From Thalassospira sp. (GTDB taxonomy: Bacteria > Pseudomonadota > Alphaproteobacteria > Rhodospirillales > Thalassospiraceae): a stretch of 64,000 nucleotides of DNA. The translations under genes and the position numbers were made by a program. The notes below the pieces were generated by a model. That model saw only the letters and a list, made by a program, of their open reading frames with translations. It was not told the DNA's origin and made no database searches. The stretch covers positions 62,001 to 126,000 of the forward strand of contig NZ_JAUYHK010000005.1 of the NCBI RefSeq assembly GCF_030690045.1, in the 5' to 3' direction. The first letter of the stretch is position 1. Each line of letters begins with the position of its first letter. This document shows positions 37,215 through 46,492 of this stretch, piece by piece.

Positions 37215-37640
37215 TCACGCCGTCGCCTCATCCTTGCGCACCGGCCTTGGTCGGCCTTCGGAATCAATGGCGACAAAGGTAAAGGTCGCCTCGGTCACCT
37301 TGATACGCGGCGGCTGATTTTTGCGCAGTACCCAGCTCTCAAGATGCAGCACCATCGATGTCGTGCCGATGCGTTCGATATCGCCATAGACACACACCAC
37401 ATCGCCAACAAAAACCGGGCGGTGAAATGTCATGGCATCCACCGCCACCGTCGCCACCCGACCTTCGGCGATCTGGCTGGCAAGAACGCCACCCGCAATA
37501 TCCATCTGCGCCATCAACCAGCCCCCGAAAATATCGCCGCTGGGATTGGTATCGGCAGGCATGGCAAGGGTACGGGTACACATTTCGCCACGCGGCATCG
37601 AGGTATCGGCGGCGGTGTTGTATTCATTGCGCGTTGCCAT
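37215..37640 (-). CDS. Acyl-CoA thioesterase, YciA-type hotdog fold
   Basis: A 141-residue hotdog-fold thioesterase that hydrolyses acyl-CoA to free acid and CoA. It has the active-site segment TNPSGDIFGGWLMAQMDIAGGVLA with the catalytic Asp region, followed by VDAMTFHRPVFVGDVVCVYGDI. Length matches YciA (about 130-150). The start at 37640 has a strong AAGGAG site; the upstream TTG is not needed. Part of its 3' end is repeated at 36471-36503. Confidence 0.92.
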   Translation of the reverse strand: MATRNEYNTAADTSMPRGEMCTRTLAMPADTNPSGDIFGGWLMAQMDIAGGVLASQIAEGRVATVAVDAMTFHRPVFVGDVVCVYGDIERIGTTSMVLHLESWVLRKNQPPRIKVTEATFTFVAIDSEGRPRPVRKDEATA

Positions 37641-37874
37641 CGGCAAACTCCTTTAAGGCGGCCACAGCCGACAGGATCATCAACATCATGTTTGCCTCCC
37701 GGCATCATTTCCGGTCTTTTTGATACCGGAAACCGGACGAACACATTTTTATGGTCCGCCATCGGTTTCTTATGGTACTCGTTTAGCGTTGAGGAAACCA
37801 ACCTTACAATGCCGTTCGTCACAACGGAGGGCAAAACGTCGTTTCACCATAAAAAATAGTTGCGTTCCCGGGAC

Positions 37875-39857
37875 ATGACCGACCTTTTTCAAGATTCCAA
37901 TATCGCCACCGACAATAATTATTCCGCCAAGGATATCGAGGTTCTCGAAGGCCTTGAACCCGTCCGCAGGCGTCCGGGCATGTATATTGGCGGCACCGAT
38001 GATGCCGCCCTGCATCACCTTGTCGCGGAAATCCTTGATAACTCGATGGACGAGGCCGTCGCCGGTCACGCCGACTGGATCGAACTGGAACTCCAGACCG
38101 ACAATACGGTTCTGGTGCGCGATAATGGTCGCGGCATCCCGACCGATCCGCATCCGAAATTTCCCGACAAATCGGCACTGGAAGTCATCCTGACAACCCT
38201 GCATTCCGGCGGCAAGTTTTCCGGCAATGCCTATGAAACATCAGGCGGTTTGCATGGGGTCGGCATGTCGGTGGTCAATGCCCTGACCGACAAATTCCGG
38301 GTCGAAGTGGCCCGCGACCGCAAACTCTATTTTCAGGAATATTCACGCGGCGTCCCGCAAATGACATTGCAGGATGGCGGTGCCGTGCAGAATCGCCGGG
38401 GTACCACGGTTATTTTCCGCCCCGATCCCGATATTTTCGGCACCCGCGCCAAACTGAAACCGGCCACCATTTTCCGGATGGCCCGGTCCAAGGCCTATCT
38501 GTTCAAGGGTGTTGAAATCCGCTGGTCGGTTGATCCGTCACTTTTGACATCCGATGATCCGACACCACAAAAAGAAGTTCTGAAATTCCCCAACGGGATT
38601 CTCGATTATCTGGAAATGACGCTGAAAGACCGTGACCTGATCACGGAACGCCCCTTTGCTGGCGAAGCAAAATTTTCCGAAAGCCCGGGGCGCGTCGAAT
38701 GGGCCGTTGCATGGCCAGATGGCGGCGAAGGTTATTTCCATTCCTATTGCAATACCGTGCCAACACCGCAAGGCGGCACGCACGAAGCCGGGATTCGCTA
38801 TGCGCTCAGCAAGGCGATCCGGTCTTATGGCGAAATGACCGGCCAGAAAAAAGCCGCCGCCATCACCGCCGAGGATGTGTTTGCCGGGGCATGTATCATG
38901 CTGTCGGTTTTCATTCCCGATCCGCAATTTCAGGGTCAGACCAAAGAAAAACTGGGTACGGCCAGCGCAACCAAACTGGTTGAAACCGCTGTGCGTGACC
39001 ATTTTGACCATTGGCTGACCGGTGATACCGAAAACGCCAAAAAACTCCTTGAAAGTATCATATACCGTGCTGAAGAACGCCTGCGTCGCAAGGAAAAGAA
39101 AGAAACCAAGCGTCAGTCCGCGACCCGCAGACTCCGCCTGCCCGGCAAGCTTGCCGACTGTTCACGCTCCATTGCCACGGGCACCGAAATCTTTCTGGTC
39201 GAAGGCGATTCGGCCGGTGGTTCCGCGAAGCAGGCCCGCGATCGCGAAACCCAGGCAGTGCTGCCTTTGCGCGGCAAAATCCTCAATGTCGCCTCGGCCA
39301 CGCGCGATAAAATGATGGCCAATCAGGAAATCAAGGACATGATCGAAGCCTTTGGCTGTGGATCGGGTTCTGATTTCAGGATTGCCGATTTGCGGTATGA
39401 ACGCATCATCATCATGACCGATGCGGACGTGGATGGCGCGCATATCGCATCGCTTTTGATGACGTTTTTCTATCAGGAAATGACGGGCCTGATCGAGGCC
39501 GGGCATCTTTATCTGGCGCTGCCGCCGCTCTATCGTCTGACACTGGGCGGCAAAAGCATCTATGCAATGGATGATGCCGAAAAAGAGGTCCTGCTGGAAA
39601 CCGAATTCAAAAAATCGGGCAAGGTCGAAATCTCCCGCTTCAAGGGTCTGGGTGAAATGCCCTCGACCCAATTGCGCGAAACCACCATGTCGCACAAAAA
39701 CCGCACCCTGTTGCGGGTGGTTCTGCCCGATGCCGCCGAACCCGATGCCCGCGAACAGACCAAGGATCTGGTCAATCGCCTGATGGGCAAAAAGCCGGAA
39801 TTGCGGTTCCAGTTCATTCAGGAACATGCCCGCTTTGTCGAGGATATCGACGTTTAG
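37875..39857 (+). CDS. parE: DNA topoisomerase IV subunit B
   Basis: A 660-residue GHKL ATPase/TOPRIM subunit of topoisomerase IV, which unlinks daughter chromosomes. ATP-site motifs are EILDNSMDEAVAG, RDNGRGIP and TSGGLHGVGMSVVNALT. The TOPRIM motifs are FLVEGDSAGGSAKQARDR and MTDADVDGAHI, and FKGLGEMPSTQLRETTM is near the end. Length (about 660) and lack of the ~170-residue GyrB insertion distinguish it from gyrase B. ATG 37875 was chosen; the upstream TTG has no site. The partner parC is not in the window. It ends with its own terminator. Confidence 0.94.
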   Translation: MTDLFQDSNIATDNNYSAKDIEVLEGLEPVRRRPGMYIGGTDDAALHHLVAEILDNSMDEAVAGHADWIELELQTDNTVLVRDNGRGIPTDPHPKFPDKSALEVILTTLHSGGKFSGNAYETSGGLHGVGMSVVNALTDKFRVEVARDRKLYFQEYSRGVPQMTLQDGGAVQNRRGTTVIFRPDPDIFGTRAKLKPATIFRMARSKAYLFKGVEIRWSVDPSLLTSDDPTPQKEVLKFPNGILDYLEMTLKDRDLITERPFAGEAKFSESPGRVEWAVAWPDGGEGYFHSYCNTVPTPQGGTHEAGIRYALSKAIRSYGEMTGQKKAAAITAEDVFAGACIMLSVFIPDPQFQGQTKEKLGTASATKLVETAVRDHFDHWLTGDTENAKKLLESIIYRAEERLRRKEKKETKRQSATRRLRLPGKLADCSRSIATGTEIFLVEGDSAGGSAKQARDRETQAVLPLRGKILNVASATRDKMMANQEIKDMIEAFGCGSGSDFRIADLRYERIIIMTDADVDGAHIASLLMTFFYQEMTGLIEAGHLYLALPPLYRLTLGGKSIYAMDDAEKEVLLETEFKKSGKVEISRFKGLGEMPSTQLRETTMSHKNRTLLRVVLPDAAEPDAREQTKDLVNRLMGKKPELRFQFIQEHARFVEDIDV

Positions 39858-39880
39858 GCCACATATCATGACAAACCATC

Positions 39881-39909
39881 AAACCCGGTGCCCTGCGCCG
39901 GGTTTTTTG
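39881..39909 (+). terminator. Intrinsic terminator of parE
   Basis: Stem AAACCCGG (39881-39888) with CCGGGTTT (39898-39905), followed by TTTTG. It lies between the topoisomerase gene and the glutaminase start and decides that start. Confidence 0.9.
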
Positions 39910-39933
39910 TCCCGCACACGGGGGGGGATTGAC

Positions 39934-40854
39934 GTGCCGCACGATTTTCCAGCCATTCTTGGCGATGTTCAGGACCGCCTCGCCCGACAGGATTTTGGCG
40001 ATGCCCGGATTGCCGATTATATCCCGGCCCTTGCCACCGTCCCCGACGACCGTTTCGCCATGACGCTGCGGCTGGTCGATGGGCGGGAATATGCGGTGGG
40101 TGACGCCGATATCCCGTTTTCGATCCAAAGCATTTCCAAGGTGTTTGCGCTGGTTCTGGCCCTGCGCAGTTGCGGTGATGATTTGTGGCAGGCCGTCCGG
40201 CGCGAACCCTCCGGCTCGGCCTTTAATTCCCTGATCCAGATCGAACAGGAAGACGGCATTCCGCGCAATCCGTTTATCAATGCCGGGGCGATCCGGGTCT
40301 GTGACCTGATTGCCTCGCGCTTTGCCAATCCGGACCGCTCCGTTGCCGAATTTCTGGGCCAGCTATGCGGCAATCGTGAAATTCGCATCGATAACGAGGT
40401 TTATCTGTCCGAAGACGAACACGGCAATCGCAACCGCGCCATTGCCTATTTGCTGAAAAGTTTCGGCAAACTCGACAACCCGGTCGAAGACGTTGTACGT
40501 GCCTATTTCAAGCAATGTTCCGTTGCCATGACATGCCGCGAGATGGCACGGGCTGCCCTGTTTCTGGCCAATCGCGGCACCGGGACAGACGGCGAACCGG
40601 TCCTGTCCCCCCTCGAAAATGCCCGCATCAATGCCCTGATGCTGACCTGTGGCATGTATGACGGGGTGGGCGACTTTGCTTTTTCGGTTGGCATTCCCGC
40701 CAAAAGCGGGGTGGGTGGTGGCATCATTGGCATTATTCCCGGCGAATTTTCTGTGTGCGTCTGGTCGCCGAAACTTGATCAGCGCGGCAATTCTGCCGCC
40801 GGAATCACCGCGCTGGAAATGTTGATGGGCGCCATCGGGAGATCCGTATTTTAA
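39934..40854 (+). CDS. glsA: Glutaminase (serine-dependent, GlsA type)
   Basis: A 306-residue beta-lactamase-fold enzyme hydrolysing glutamine to glutamate and ammonia. The catalytic Ser-Lys motif is SIQSISKVF (S-x-x-K). Later elements are GNRNRAIAYLLKSFG, GMYDGVGDFAFSVGIPAKSGVGGGI (the GVPAKSGVGGG block) and the final NSAAG. GTG 39934 is the likely start: eight G's lie 5-12 bases upstream and the length equals that of known enzymes. The ATG at 39868 lies before the parE terminator hairpin and is unlikely. Its 3' end overlaps the convergent cytochrome b561 gene by 4 bases. Confidence 0.9.
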   Translation: MPHDFPAILGDVQDRLARQDFGDARIADYIPALATVPDDRFAMTLRLVDGREYAVGDADIPFSIQSISKVFALVLALRSCGDDLWQAVRREPSGSAFNSLIQIEQEDGIPRNPFINAGAIRVCDLIASRFANPDRSVAEFLGQLCGNREIRIDNEVYLSEDEHGNRNRAIAYLLKSFGKLDNPVEDVVRAYFKQCSVAMTCREMARAALFLANRGTGTDGEPVLSPLENARINALMLTCGMYDGVGDFAFSVGIPAKSGVGGGIIGIIPGEFSVCVWSPKLDQRGNSAAGITALEMLMGAIGRSVF

Positions 40855-41408
40855 CGGTCCTTGCGCCCCGGCAAATACCGCGCCAATACATCATCGCGCA
40901 CCACAAAATGATGCCAAAGTGCGGCAACCACATGCAGGATCACCAGCACAACAAGAACCGGGATCAGGGTTTCGTGAATGTCTTCTGCCAGATCATGCAA
41001 CCATTCGATGGCGCCAAAAGTCGGCAGGGAAAACAGTCCGATCACCGGGAAATTCCGACCACTGGTCATCACCGCCATCAACCCGCTGATCGGCAGGACC
41101 AGCATGGCAAGATACAACAGACCATGCATAAGGGCGGCAATCCTGCCCGTCCATCCTGACGGTCGGGTTCTGGTCCCCGATTTATCGCGCATCACGGCCA
41201 AAATACGCGGCAGGAAAAGGGCCAGAACAGCCAACCCGGCCAGAACATGCCAGCCCATGACGGGCAAACGTTCGGCACGCGGCATATCTTCCATCACCTG
41301 CCCAATGATAAAGGTCGCAACGATCAGGGCCGCCATTGCCCAGTGAAATAACAAAACAGACCAATGGGGACGCGGCGCAGAATGCGGGGAAACCGGTGAT
41401 GTCGTCAT
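40851..41408 (-). CDS. Cytochrome b561 family protein
   Basis: A 185-residue four-helix membrane cytochrome (CybB type). Heme-ligand His residues lie in WSVLLFHWAMAALIV, VMGWHVLAGLAVLALFLPR, AALMHGLLYLAMLVLPISG and LVVLVILHVVAALWHHFVVRDDVLARYLPG. It shuttles electrons between quinol and periplasmic acceptors, often linked to superoxide scavenging. It is monocistronic and divergent from the lipoprotein gene. Confidence 0.9.
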   Translation of the reverse strand: MTTSPVSPHSAPRPHWSVLLFHWAMAALIVATFIIGQVMEDMPRAERLPVMGWHVLAGLAVLALFLPRILAVMRDKSGTRTRPSGWTGRIAALMHGLLYLAMLVLPISGLMAVMTSGRNFPVIGLFSLPTFGAIEWLHDLAEDIHETLIPVLVVLVILHVVAALWHHFVVRDDVLARYLPGRKDR

Positions 41409-41536
41409 GATGCAGACCTTTCGCGGGATGATTTGAAAACACCCGACCTTAACCTCCGCCTGTAACCATGATATGCCAAGGATGTATCAATTCGTCGCCC
41501 TGTCTTGAGCCATTCCAAACCATACGGAGCCCCACC

Positions 41537-42133
41537 ATGTCCGTTTCCCCGTTACTGTCATTTTGCCGCCCTGCCCTGATCGCACTTTTCCTGCCACTGG
41601 CGGCATGTGGCATGACCGCAATCCAGAATCCCTATTACAATATGAGCGAGGTCGAAAGCTTCAAGACCTATGGCGCGCCGGACCGGGTAATGTTGCTGGA
41701 AATGCACGGGGCGGTTGACGGGATGACAAATGCCGACTGGGCACGCATTTTGTCCAATCGCGGTTTTGCCCCACGCCTGACCTTCGTCGATGACGCCGAA
41801 AATCCACCGATGACCGGCGATGGCACAAAGGCCGTCTTGCGCCCGCAATACCGTCTGGTCGCCGTCATTCATCCAACCCAGGCCAGTTTCCGCGATACCA
41901 TGTGCCAAAACCCGGTCAGCGCCGCACCCGCAACCGCAGACGAACGGACCGCCATCCGTTTCACTTTCTGCGCCGGGGATCGCGGCGTCTCCGAAGTCCG
42001 GGTAGATATCGCCAATCCGGTGACGGAACAGGAACTTGACAGCATCGCATCCCCCCTGATCCAGACGCTGTTTCCGCACCCCCGCCCGGGACGGACAGAT
42101 CGAGGATGTGGCGGCATTTTGCCGCCCTGCTAG
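41537..42133 (+). CDS. Small lipoprotein of unknown function
   Basis: A 198-residue predicted lipoprotein. The signal ends at LPLAACG (lipobox near residue 25). The mature domain has VESFKTYGAPDRVMLLEMHGAVDGM and two Cys (DTMCQNP, FTFCAGD), and I recognise no family. Start 41537 has a GGAG site at 8 bases. The region up to 42344 contains only short non-coding sequence. Confidence 0.68.
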   Translation: MSVSPLLSFCRPALIALFLPLAACGMTAIQNPYYNMSEVESFKTYGAPDRVMLLEMHGAVDGMTNADWARILSNRGFAPRLTFVDDAENPPMTGDGTKAVLRPQYRLVAVIHPTQASFRDTMCQNPVSAAPATADERTAIRFTFCAGDRGVSEVRVDIANPVTEQELDSIASPLIQTLFPHPRPGRTDRGCGGILPPC

Positions 42134-42344
42134 ACCGCATCTTATTCTTTCGCCGAAACCCGCATCAATTCGCTTGATCCCCAAAGCGAACCCGGCCAAT
42201 CTGTTAAGGACTATTCTAAAGAGTAGCAAATAAGACGCAAAAAGCGTCGCGTGCTTGGGGAGGTGGGAAGATGGCCTGTGCTGTAAGGCGCGATTGCCAT
42301 GATGATGTCTTGCCCCGGAAACGGGTGGGGGCAACGTCTTGAAA

Positions 42345-43184
42345 ATGCGGAATTTCTGGCATTCTGATCGGGATTTTTCACGCACCAATATTTTGATTTT
42401 ACTGGGATTTCTGGTCGCTTTCGGCATCTGGATTCCGCAAACACAGGCCGGGGAAATCCCCCGTCCTGTTTTGACGATCCATGCCGATCATGATGCCTAT
42501 CCCCACAGTTTTCAGATCGGCGATCAGCCATCCGGGCTGTTTTACGATTTATTGCAGGATTTCACCACCCGCCATCAGATTTCCCTGTCCTATCGTTTGC
42601 GCCCCCTGAAACGGGCACTGGAAGATACCCTGTCGGGCAATAGCGGTTTTATCGGGATTGATACGCATACTATCCCGCAAGGATTCCTGGTATCAAACCG
42701 CATCATATCATCACGCCTATATGCGGTTTCCGCCCGCCGGGCCCCTCTCGATATTCGTTCCATCGATGATCTGGAAGGCCTGCAAGTCGGCCTGATGCGC
42801 GGCATACCGATGTTTCGCGAAAGAACCGGTATCAATATTGATGTCAGTTATTTCAATTCCACCCGGCAGGCCGTCGCCCTTGTATTGGCCGGGCGGCTGG
42901 ATGTGGCCCTGATTCAGTGTGGCGATACACAAAATAATGCCCTGAAATTCCGTGCCGGGCTGGACAATGCGGATCTCGACAGGCTGACATTGCATAACAA
43001 TCCGATTCTGGAAATCGACAGCCATCTGTTTTTGCCCGATACACCTGCAAATCGCGACATCATGGCGAAATTCAATACCTATCTTGCCGTCACACGGACG
43101 GGCGGGCAGCTTGATGACATCCTGCACAGCTATGACAATACGGCCCTTGGCCGCACATGGCTGGTTTACTACAGTCCGGATTAA
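42345..43184 (+). CDS. Periplasmic binding protein-like (SBP_bac_3 type)
   Basis: A 279-residue exported protein: uncleaved or cleavable N-terminal hydrophobic segment (ILILLGFLVAFGIWI, residues ~17-31) then a type II binding fold similar to amino-acid-binding proteins (FYDLLQDFTTRHQISLSYRLRPLKRALEDTLSG; VSNRIISSRLYAV; LEGLQVGLMRG; VLAGRLDVALIQ). No permease or ATPase gene is nearby, so it is more likely a sensory or orphan solute receptor than part of an importer. It ends with a 4-base overlap with the convergent hydrolase gene. Confidence 0.78.
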   Translation: MRNFWHSDRDFSRTNILILLGFLVAFGIWIPQTQAGEIPRPVLTIHADHDAYPHSFQIGDQPSGLFYDLLQDFTTRHQISLSYRLRPLKRALEDTLSGNSGFIGIDTHTIPQGFLVSNRIISSRLYAVSARRAPLDIRSIDDLEGLQVGLMRGIPMFRERTGINIDVSYFNSTRQAVALVLAGRLDVALIQCGDTQNNALKFRAGLDNADLDRLTLHNNPILEIDSHLFLPDTPANRDIMAKFNTYLAVTRTGGQLDDILHSYDNTALGRTWLVYYSPD

Positions 43185-43909
43185 GGATCGCGGCCTATCA
43201 ACAAATCCGCCAGTATCCCGGCAAAAATATCGGGGCATTCCAGCGGCACATAATGACCGGCACCTGCCACCATCGTCATCTGCGCCATCGGGATCGCATC
43301 GGCCATAATCTGCTGTGTCACCGGCGGCGTAATTTTATCGGCAAGGCCCCCGACAATCGCACAGGGCATGGTCAGACACGGCAAAATATCCCGGTAATCG
43401 CGCCGCAGGGCAACCGCCCGCTGATGACGGCGATATACCGCCACCCCCAGATCATCGGCCATCCCCGACAATATTTTGATGATCCCGGCATCATGGCGAT
43501 GATCGGGATGCAACATATCGTTCAGCACTGCTGCGGATACGCCCTGAAACGGGCGGTGTGTGCCAACAATCTGCGCCAACATCTGGCGACGGCGGCGCGT
43601 TTTGGTATCATCCGCCCCGGCCTGCGTATTGACCAGCATCAGGTGGCTGATCCGGTCCGGCACCCGCCGCATCAGTTCAAAGGCGACATAGCCCCCCATC
43701 GACATGCCGACAATTGCAAAACGCGTCGGGGCATTTTCCAGAACCCGGTCCACCATCGCCTCAATCGTTTCGCAATCGGTAAAATCCGGAAATACCGGGG
43801 TAATCGCCCCTGCCCCGACAAGATGGCGCAGGCAATCCAGACCCGGCCGCCATAACCGGTGATCGGCCAGCATGCCGGGCAGAAACATCACCGTAATGGG
43901 CGATGTCAT
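43181..43909 (-). CDS. Alpha/beta hydrolase
   Basis: A 242-residue alpha/beta hydrolase. The nucleophile elbow GMSMGG holds the catalytic Ser, an Asp lies in GGLADKITPP, and the His is in AGAGHYVPLECPDIFAG. The oxyanion region FLPGMLADHRLW is near the start. It resembles 3-oxoadipate enol-lactonase or RutD-like esterases, but substrate is unknown. Start 43909 overlaps the stop of the isochorismatase gene in ATGA, so the two are co-translated. Confidence 0.86.
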   Translation of the reverse strand: MTSPITVMFLPGMLADHRLWRPGLDCLRHLVGAGAITPVFPDFTDCETIEAMVDRVLENAPTRFAIVGMSMGGYVAFELMRRVPDRISHLMLVNTQAGADDTKTRRRRQMLAQIVGTHRPFQGVSAAVLNDMLHPDHRHDAGIIKILSGMADDLGVAVYRRHQRAVALRRDYRDILPCLTMPCAIVGGLADKITPPVTQQIMADAIPMAQMTMVAGAGHYVPLECPDIFAGILADLLIGRDP

Positions 43910-44454
43910 TTGATCAGGGCGCTCAGTTCCTTGAATTCCGGGGTTCCGGCAACACGCAACCATTCAAACATCACGCTTTCACGGGTGACGATCTTGGCCC
44001 CGGCATCGCGCATGCGTTCAAGGCCGAAAATACGGTCATGCTGGCTGCGCGACGAAACCGCATCGGACACCACAAAAACATCGCGCCCGCGCCCCATCAG
44101 ATCCATCACGGTTTGCAGAACGCAAACATGGGTTTCCATTCCGGCAATAACGATCTGGTCGCGGCCCGGAAATTCTTCGATCTTATCCATAAACCCATCG
44201 GCCGGAACGCTGGAAAAATGGGTTTTGGCAACGACATGACCATTTTCGGGCAACAATGCCAGAATTTCCGAGGCCGAATGCCCCAATCCTTTGGGGTATT
44301 GTTCGGTAACAATCGTCGGCACGCCAAGACGGTTGGCGCATTTTTGCAAAAAGGTACAGGCCGCAACTGTTTGTGCCGGTTCAAGGCAAGCCGGATAGAG
44401 TTTTTCCTGCACATCAATAATCACCAGGAAAGACCGATCAGCATCCATCAACAT
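43906..44454 (-). CDS. Isochorismatase-family cysteine hydrolase
   Basis: A 182-residue protein of the cysteine-hydrolase fold shared with nicotinamidase. The catalytic triad is D14 (IIDVQEK), K77 (VAKTHFSS) and C111 (GMETHVCVLQT). It is close in style to the YcaC-type or nicotinamidase-related group. The substrate is not determinable. It heads a two-gene unit with an alpha/beta hydrolase and is divergent from the RNA helicase gene. Confidence 0.86.
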   Translation of the reverse strand: MLMDADRSFLVIIDVQEKLYPACLEPAQTVAACTFLQKCANRLGVPTIVTEQYPKGLGHSASEILALLPENGHVVAKTHFSSVPADGFMDKIEEFPGRDQIVIAGMETHVCVLQTVMDLMGRGRDVFVVSDAVSSRSQHDRIFGLERMRDAGAKIVTRESVMFEWLRVAGTPEFKELSALIK

Positions 44455-44671
44455 CTTGCCGGTTCCTTTTCATCGCAGTTTCATGCCATTGCGAATGCAG
44501 ATTACGCTGCCTGATCCACAGGAACAAGCGTTTCAACCCATAAAATCCATGTTAAACCGCCTCTTGCGCGGCGTTTTTCTTGACTTGAAGCAGCGTTGGC
44601 TTTACCACCCAAACAGATTTGCCTTGTTGCAAACACACATTAACGCATTCTTCTGCGGGAAATTGAACCAC

Positions 44672-46420
44672 ATGAATTTCGCCGATCTCGGCCTGAGCGA
44701 AGATATCGTCAAAGCCGTCACTGACGCTGGTTATGACACCCCGACCCCGATCCAGCAGCAAGCCATCCCTTCGGTCCTGATGGGCCGCGACATTCTGGGC
44801 TGTGCGCAGACCGGTACGGGCAAAACCGCCGGCTTTACCTTGCCGATGCTTGATATCCTTCATCATGGCCGGGCACGCATGCGCATGCCACGGTCGATCA
44901 TTCTGGAACCCACCCGCGAACTGGCAACCCAGGTCGCCCAGAATTTCGACACCTACGGCAAATATATGACGCTGTCCAAAGCACTGGTCATTGGCGGCGA
45001 AAGCTTTGTCGAACAACAAAAAATCCTTGAACGCGGCGCTGATGTTCTGATCGCGACCCCCGGTCGCCTGATCGATACCTTTGAACGCGGCAAGCTGTTG
45101 CTGTCCGATTGTAAACTGCTGGTGATCGACGAAGCCGACCGCATGCTTGATATGGGCTTTATCCCCGATATCGAAAAAATCGTCGCCATGTTGCCCAAAC
45201 AGCGTCAAACCCTGTTTTTCTCGGCAACCATGCCCAAGGAAATTCGCCGTCTGGCCGACAAATTCCTTAGCAACCCCAAGGAAATCACCGTCGCACCGCC
45301 GGCCACCATGGCCGCAACGGTCGATCATCGTCTGGCTGTTATCGATGAGATGGACAAGCGCGAAACCCTGCGCCGCCTGATCCGCTCCGAACAGATCAAA
45401 AACGCCTTTGTGTTTTGCAACCGCAAAAAGGATGTCGATATCCTTTACAAATCGCTGGTCAAGCACGGCTTTAATGCCGGGCGCATGCATGGCGATCTGG
45501 TACAAAGCGAACGCACCGAAACGCTTGATAAATTCAAGTCGGGCGAAATCACCTTACTGGTCTGCTCCGACGTTGCCGCCCGCGGCATTGACGTTGCCGA
45601 TGTCTCGCATGTGTTTAATTTCGACGTGCCGTTCAATGCCGATGATTATGTCCACCGCACCGGACGAACCGGTCGCGCCGGTCGTGCGGGCAAGGCATTC
45701 ACCCTTGCCATGCCCGAAGACGGCAAACTGGTGCAGGCGATCAACAAAGCCATCAATATGGAAATCCCGCTGACCGATGTTGAAGGAATTGAAACCCTTG
45801 AACTGGATTACAGCGGCAAGAAACGCCGGGGTAAACGCCCCGCTGGCAAGTCAGGCGATAGCGCCCGCAGTGATGCCCGCCCGACCCGCAATGGCAAACG
45901 TGAAGGCAACCGCGACAGCGCCCGCGCCAACGAACGCAAACCGGCAACGCCAGATGCGGCCCCGGTTGCGGTAGCCGCTCCGGTTGTTGCCGACAAACCC
46001 CGCACGGCCCCTGAACCGCGCCGCAATGATCGCACGAATGACCGTCAGGCGGCACGCCCGGCGCAGTCTTCGCGTCCGGCACAACCCGCCCGTGACAATC
46101 ATACACGCGATAACCATGCCCGTCCGGCCCGCCGCGAACGCCATGATTATGATCGCGATGACAAACCGGTCACCGGCCTTGGCGACCATGTTCCGGCCTT
46201 CCTGATGACGGCCGTTCCGGCATCGGTCAGTGGCACATCATCGGCCAAAAAAGCCGCAGCAGCCCCCAAAGCTGCCGCTGCGAAATCAACTGCCCGCAAA
46301 ACAGCCGACAAACCGGCAGAAAAGCCCGCAGCAAAAACCACCAGGGCACGCGCCCCGCGCAAACCGCGCAAGCCTTCTGCCCCTGCCGAAAACAGCGCAT
46401 CGGACAGCAACACAAACTGA
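44672..46420 (+). CDS. rhlE: DEAD-box RNA helicase, RhlE type
   Basis: A 582-residue ATP-dependent RNA helicase. It has the Q motif TPTPIQQQAIP, motif I AQTGTGKT, PTRELA, VIDEADRMLDMGF, SATM, and motif VI HRTGRTGRAGRAG, all within the first ~375 residues. The remaining ~205 residues are low-complexity, basic and Ala/Lys/Arg-rich (repeated KPA, RPAQ, AAAKS elements), probably an RNA-binding disordered tail. The ATG at 44672 starts the Q-motif domain; 217 bases of leader separate it from the divergent isochorismatase. It probably acts in ribosome assembly or RNA decay, with cold adaptation common in the family. Confidence 0.93.
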   Translation: MNFADLGLSEDIVKAVTDAGYDTPTPIQQQAIPSVLMGRDILGCAQTGTGKTAGFTLPMLDILHHGRARMRMPRSIILEPTRELATQVAQNFDTYGKYMTLSKALVIGGESFVEQQKILERGADVLIATPGRLIDTFERGKLLLSDCKLLVIDEADRMLDMGFIPDIEKIVAMLPKQRQTLFFSATMPKEIRRLADKFLSNPKEITVAPPATMAATVDHRLAVIDEMDKRETLRRLIRSEQIKNAFVFCNRKKDVDILYKSLVKHGFNAGRMHGDLVQSERTETLDKFKSGEITLLVCSDVAARGIDVADVSHVFNFDVPFNADDYVHRTGRTGRAGRAGKAFTLAMPEDGKLVQAINKAINMEIPLTDVEGIETLELDYSGKKRRGKRPAGKSGDSARSDARPTRNGKREGNRDSARANERKPATPDAAPVAVAAPVVADKPRTAPEPRRNDRTNDRQAARPAQSSRPAQPARDNHTRDNHARPARRERHDYDRDDKPVTGLGDHVPAFLMTAVPASVSGTSSAKKAAAAPKAAAAKSTARKTADKPAEKPAAKTTRARAPRKPRKPSAPAENSASDSNTN

Positions 46421-46437
46421 TCGATCCTGCCAAAACA

Positions 46438-46473
46438 TCAAAGGCCGCCGGAACATCTCCCGGCGGCCTTTGC
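46438..46473. terminator. Bidirectional terminator, rhlE / rrf2
   Basis: A 12-bp stem AAAGGCCGCCGG (46440-46451) and CCGGCGGCCTTT (46460-46471) with flanking T- and A-tracts in both directions. Confidence 0.85.
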
Positions 46474-46492
46474 ATTTCAGATATAGCGCCAA

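Noticed and set aside
39868-39933. ATG start of glutaminase
   Set aside because: It lies before the parE terminator; the GTG at 39934 gives the family length and has a ribosome site.
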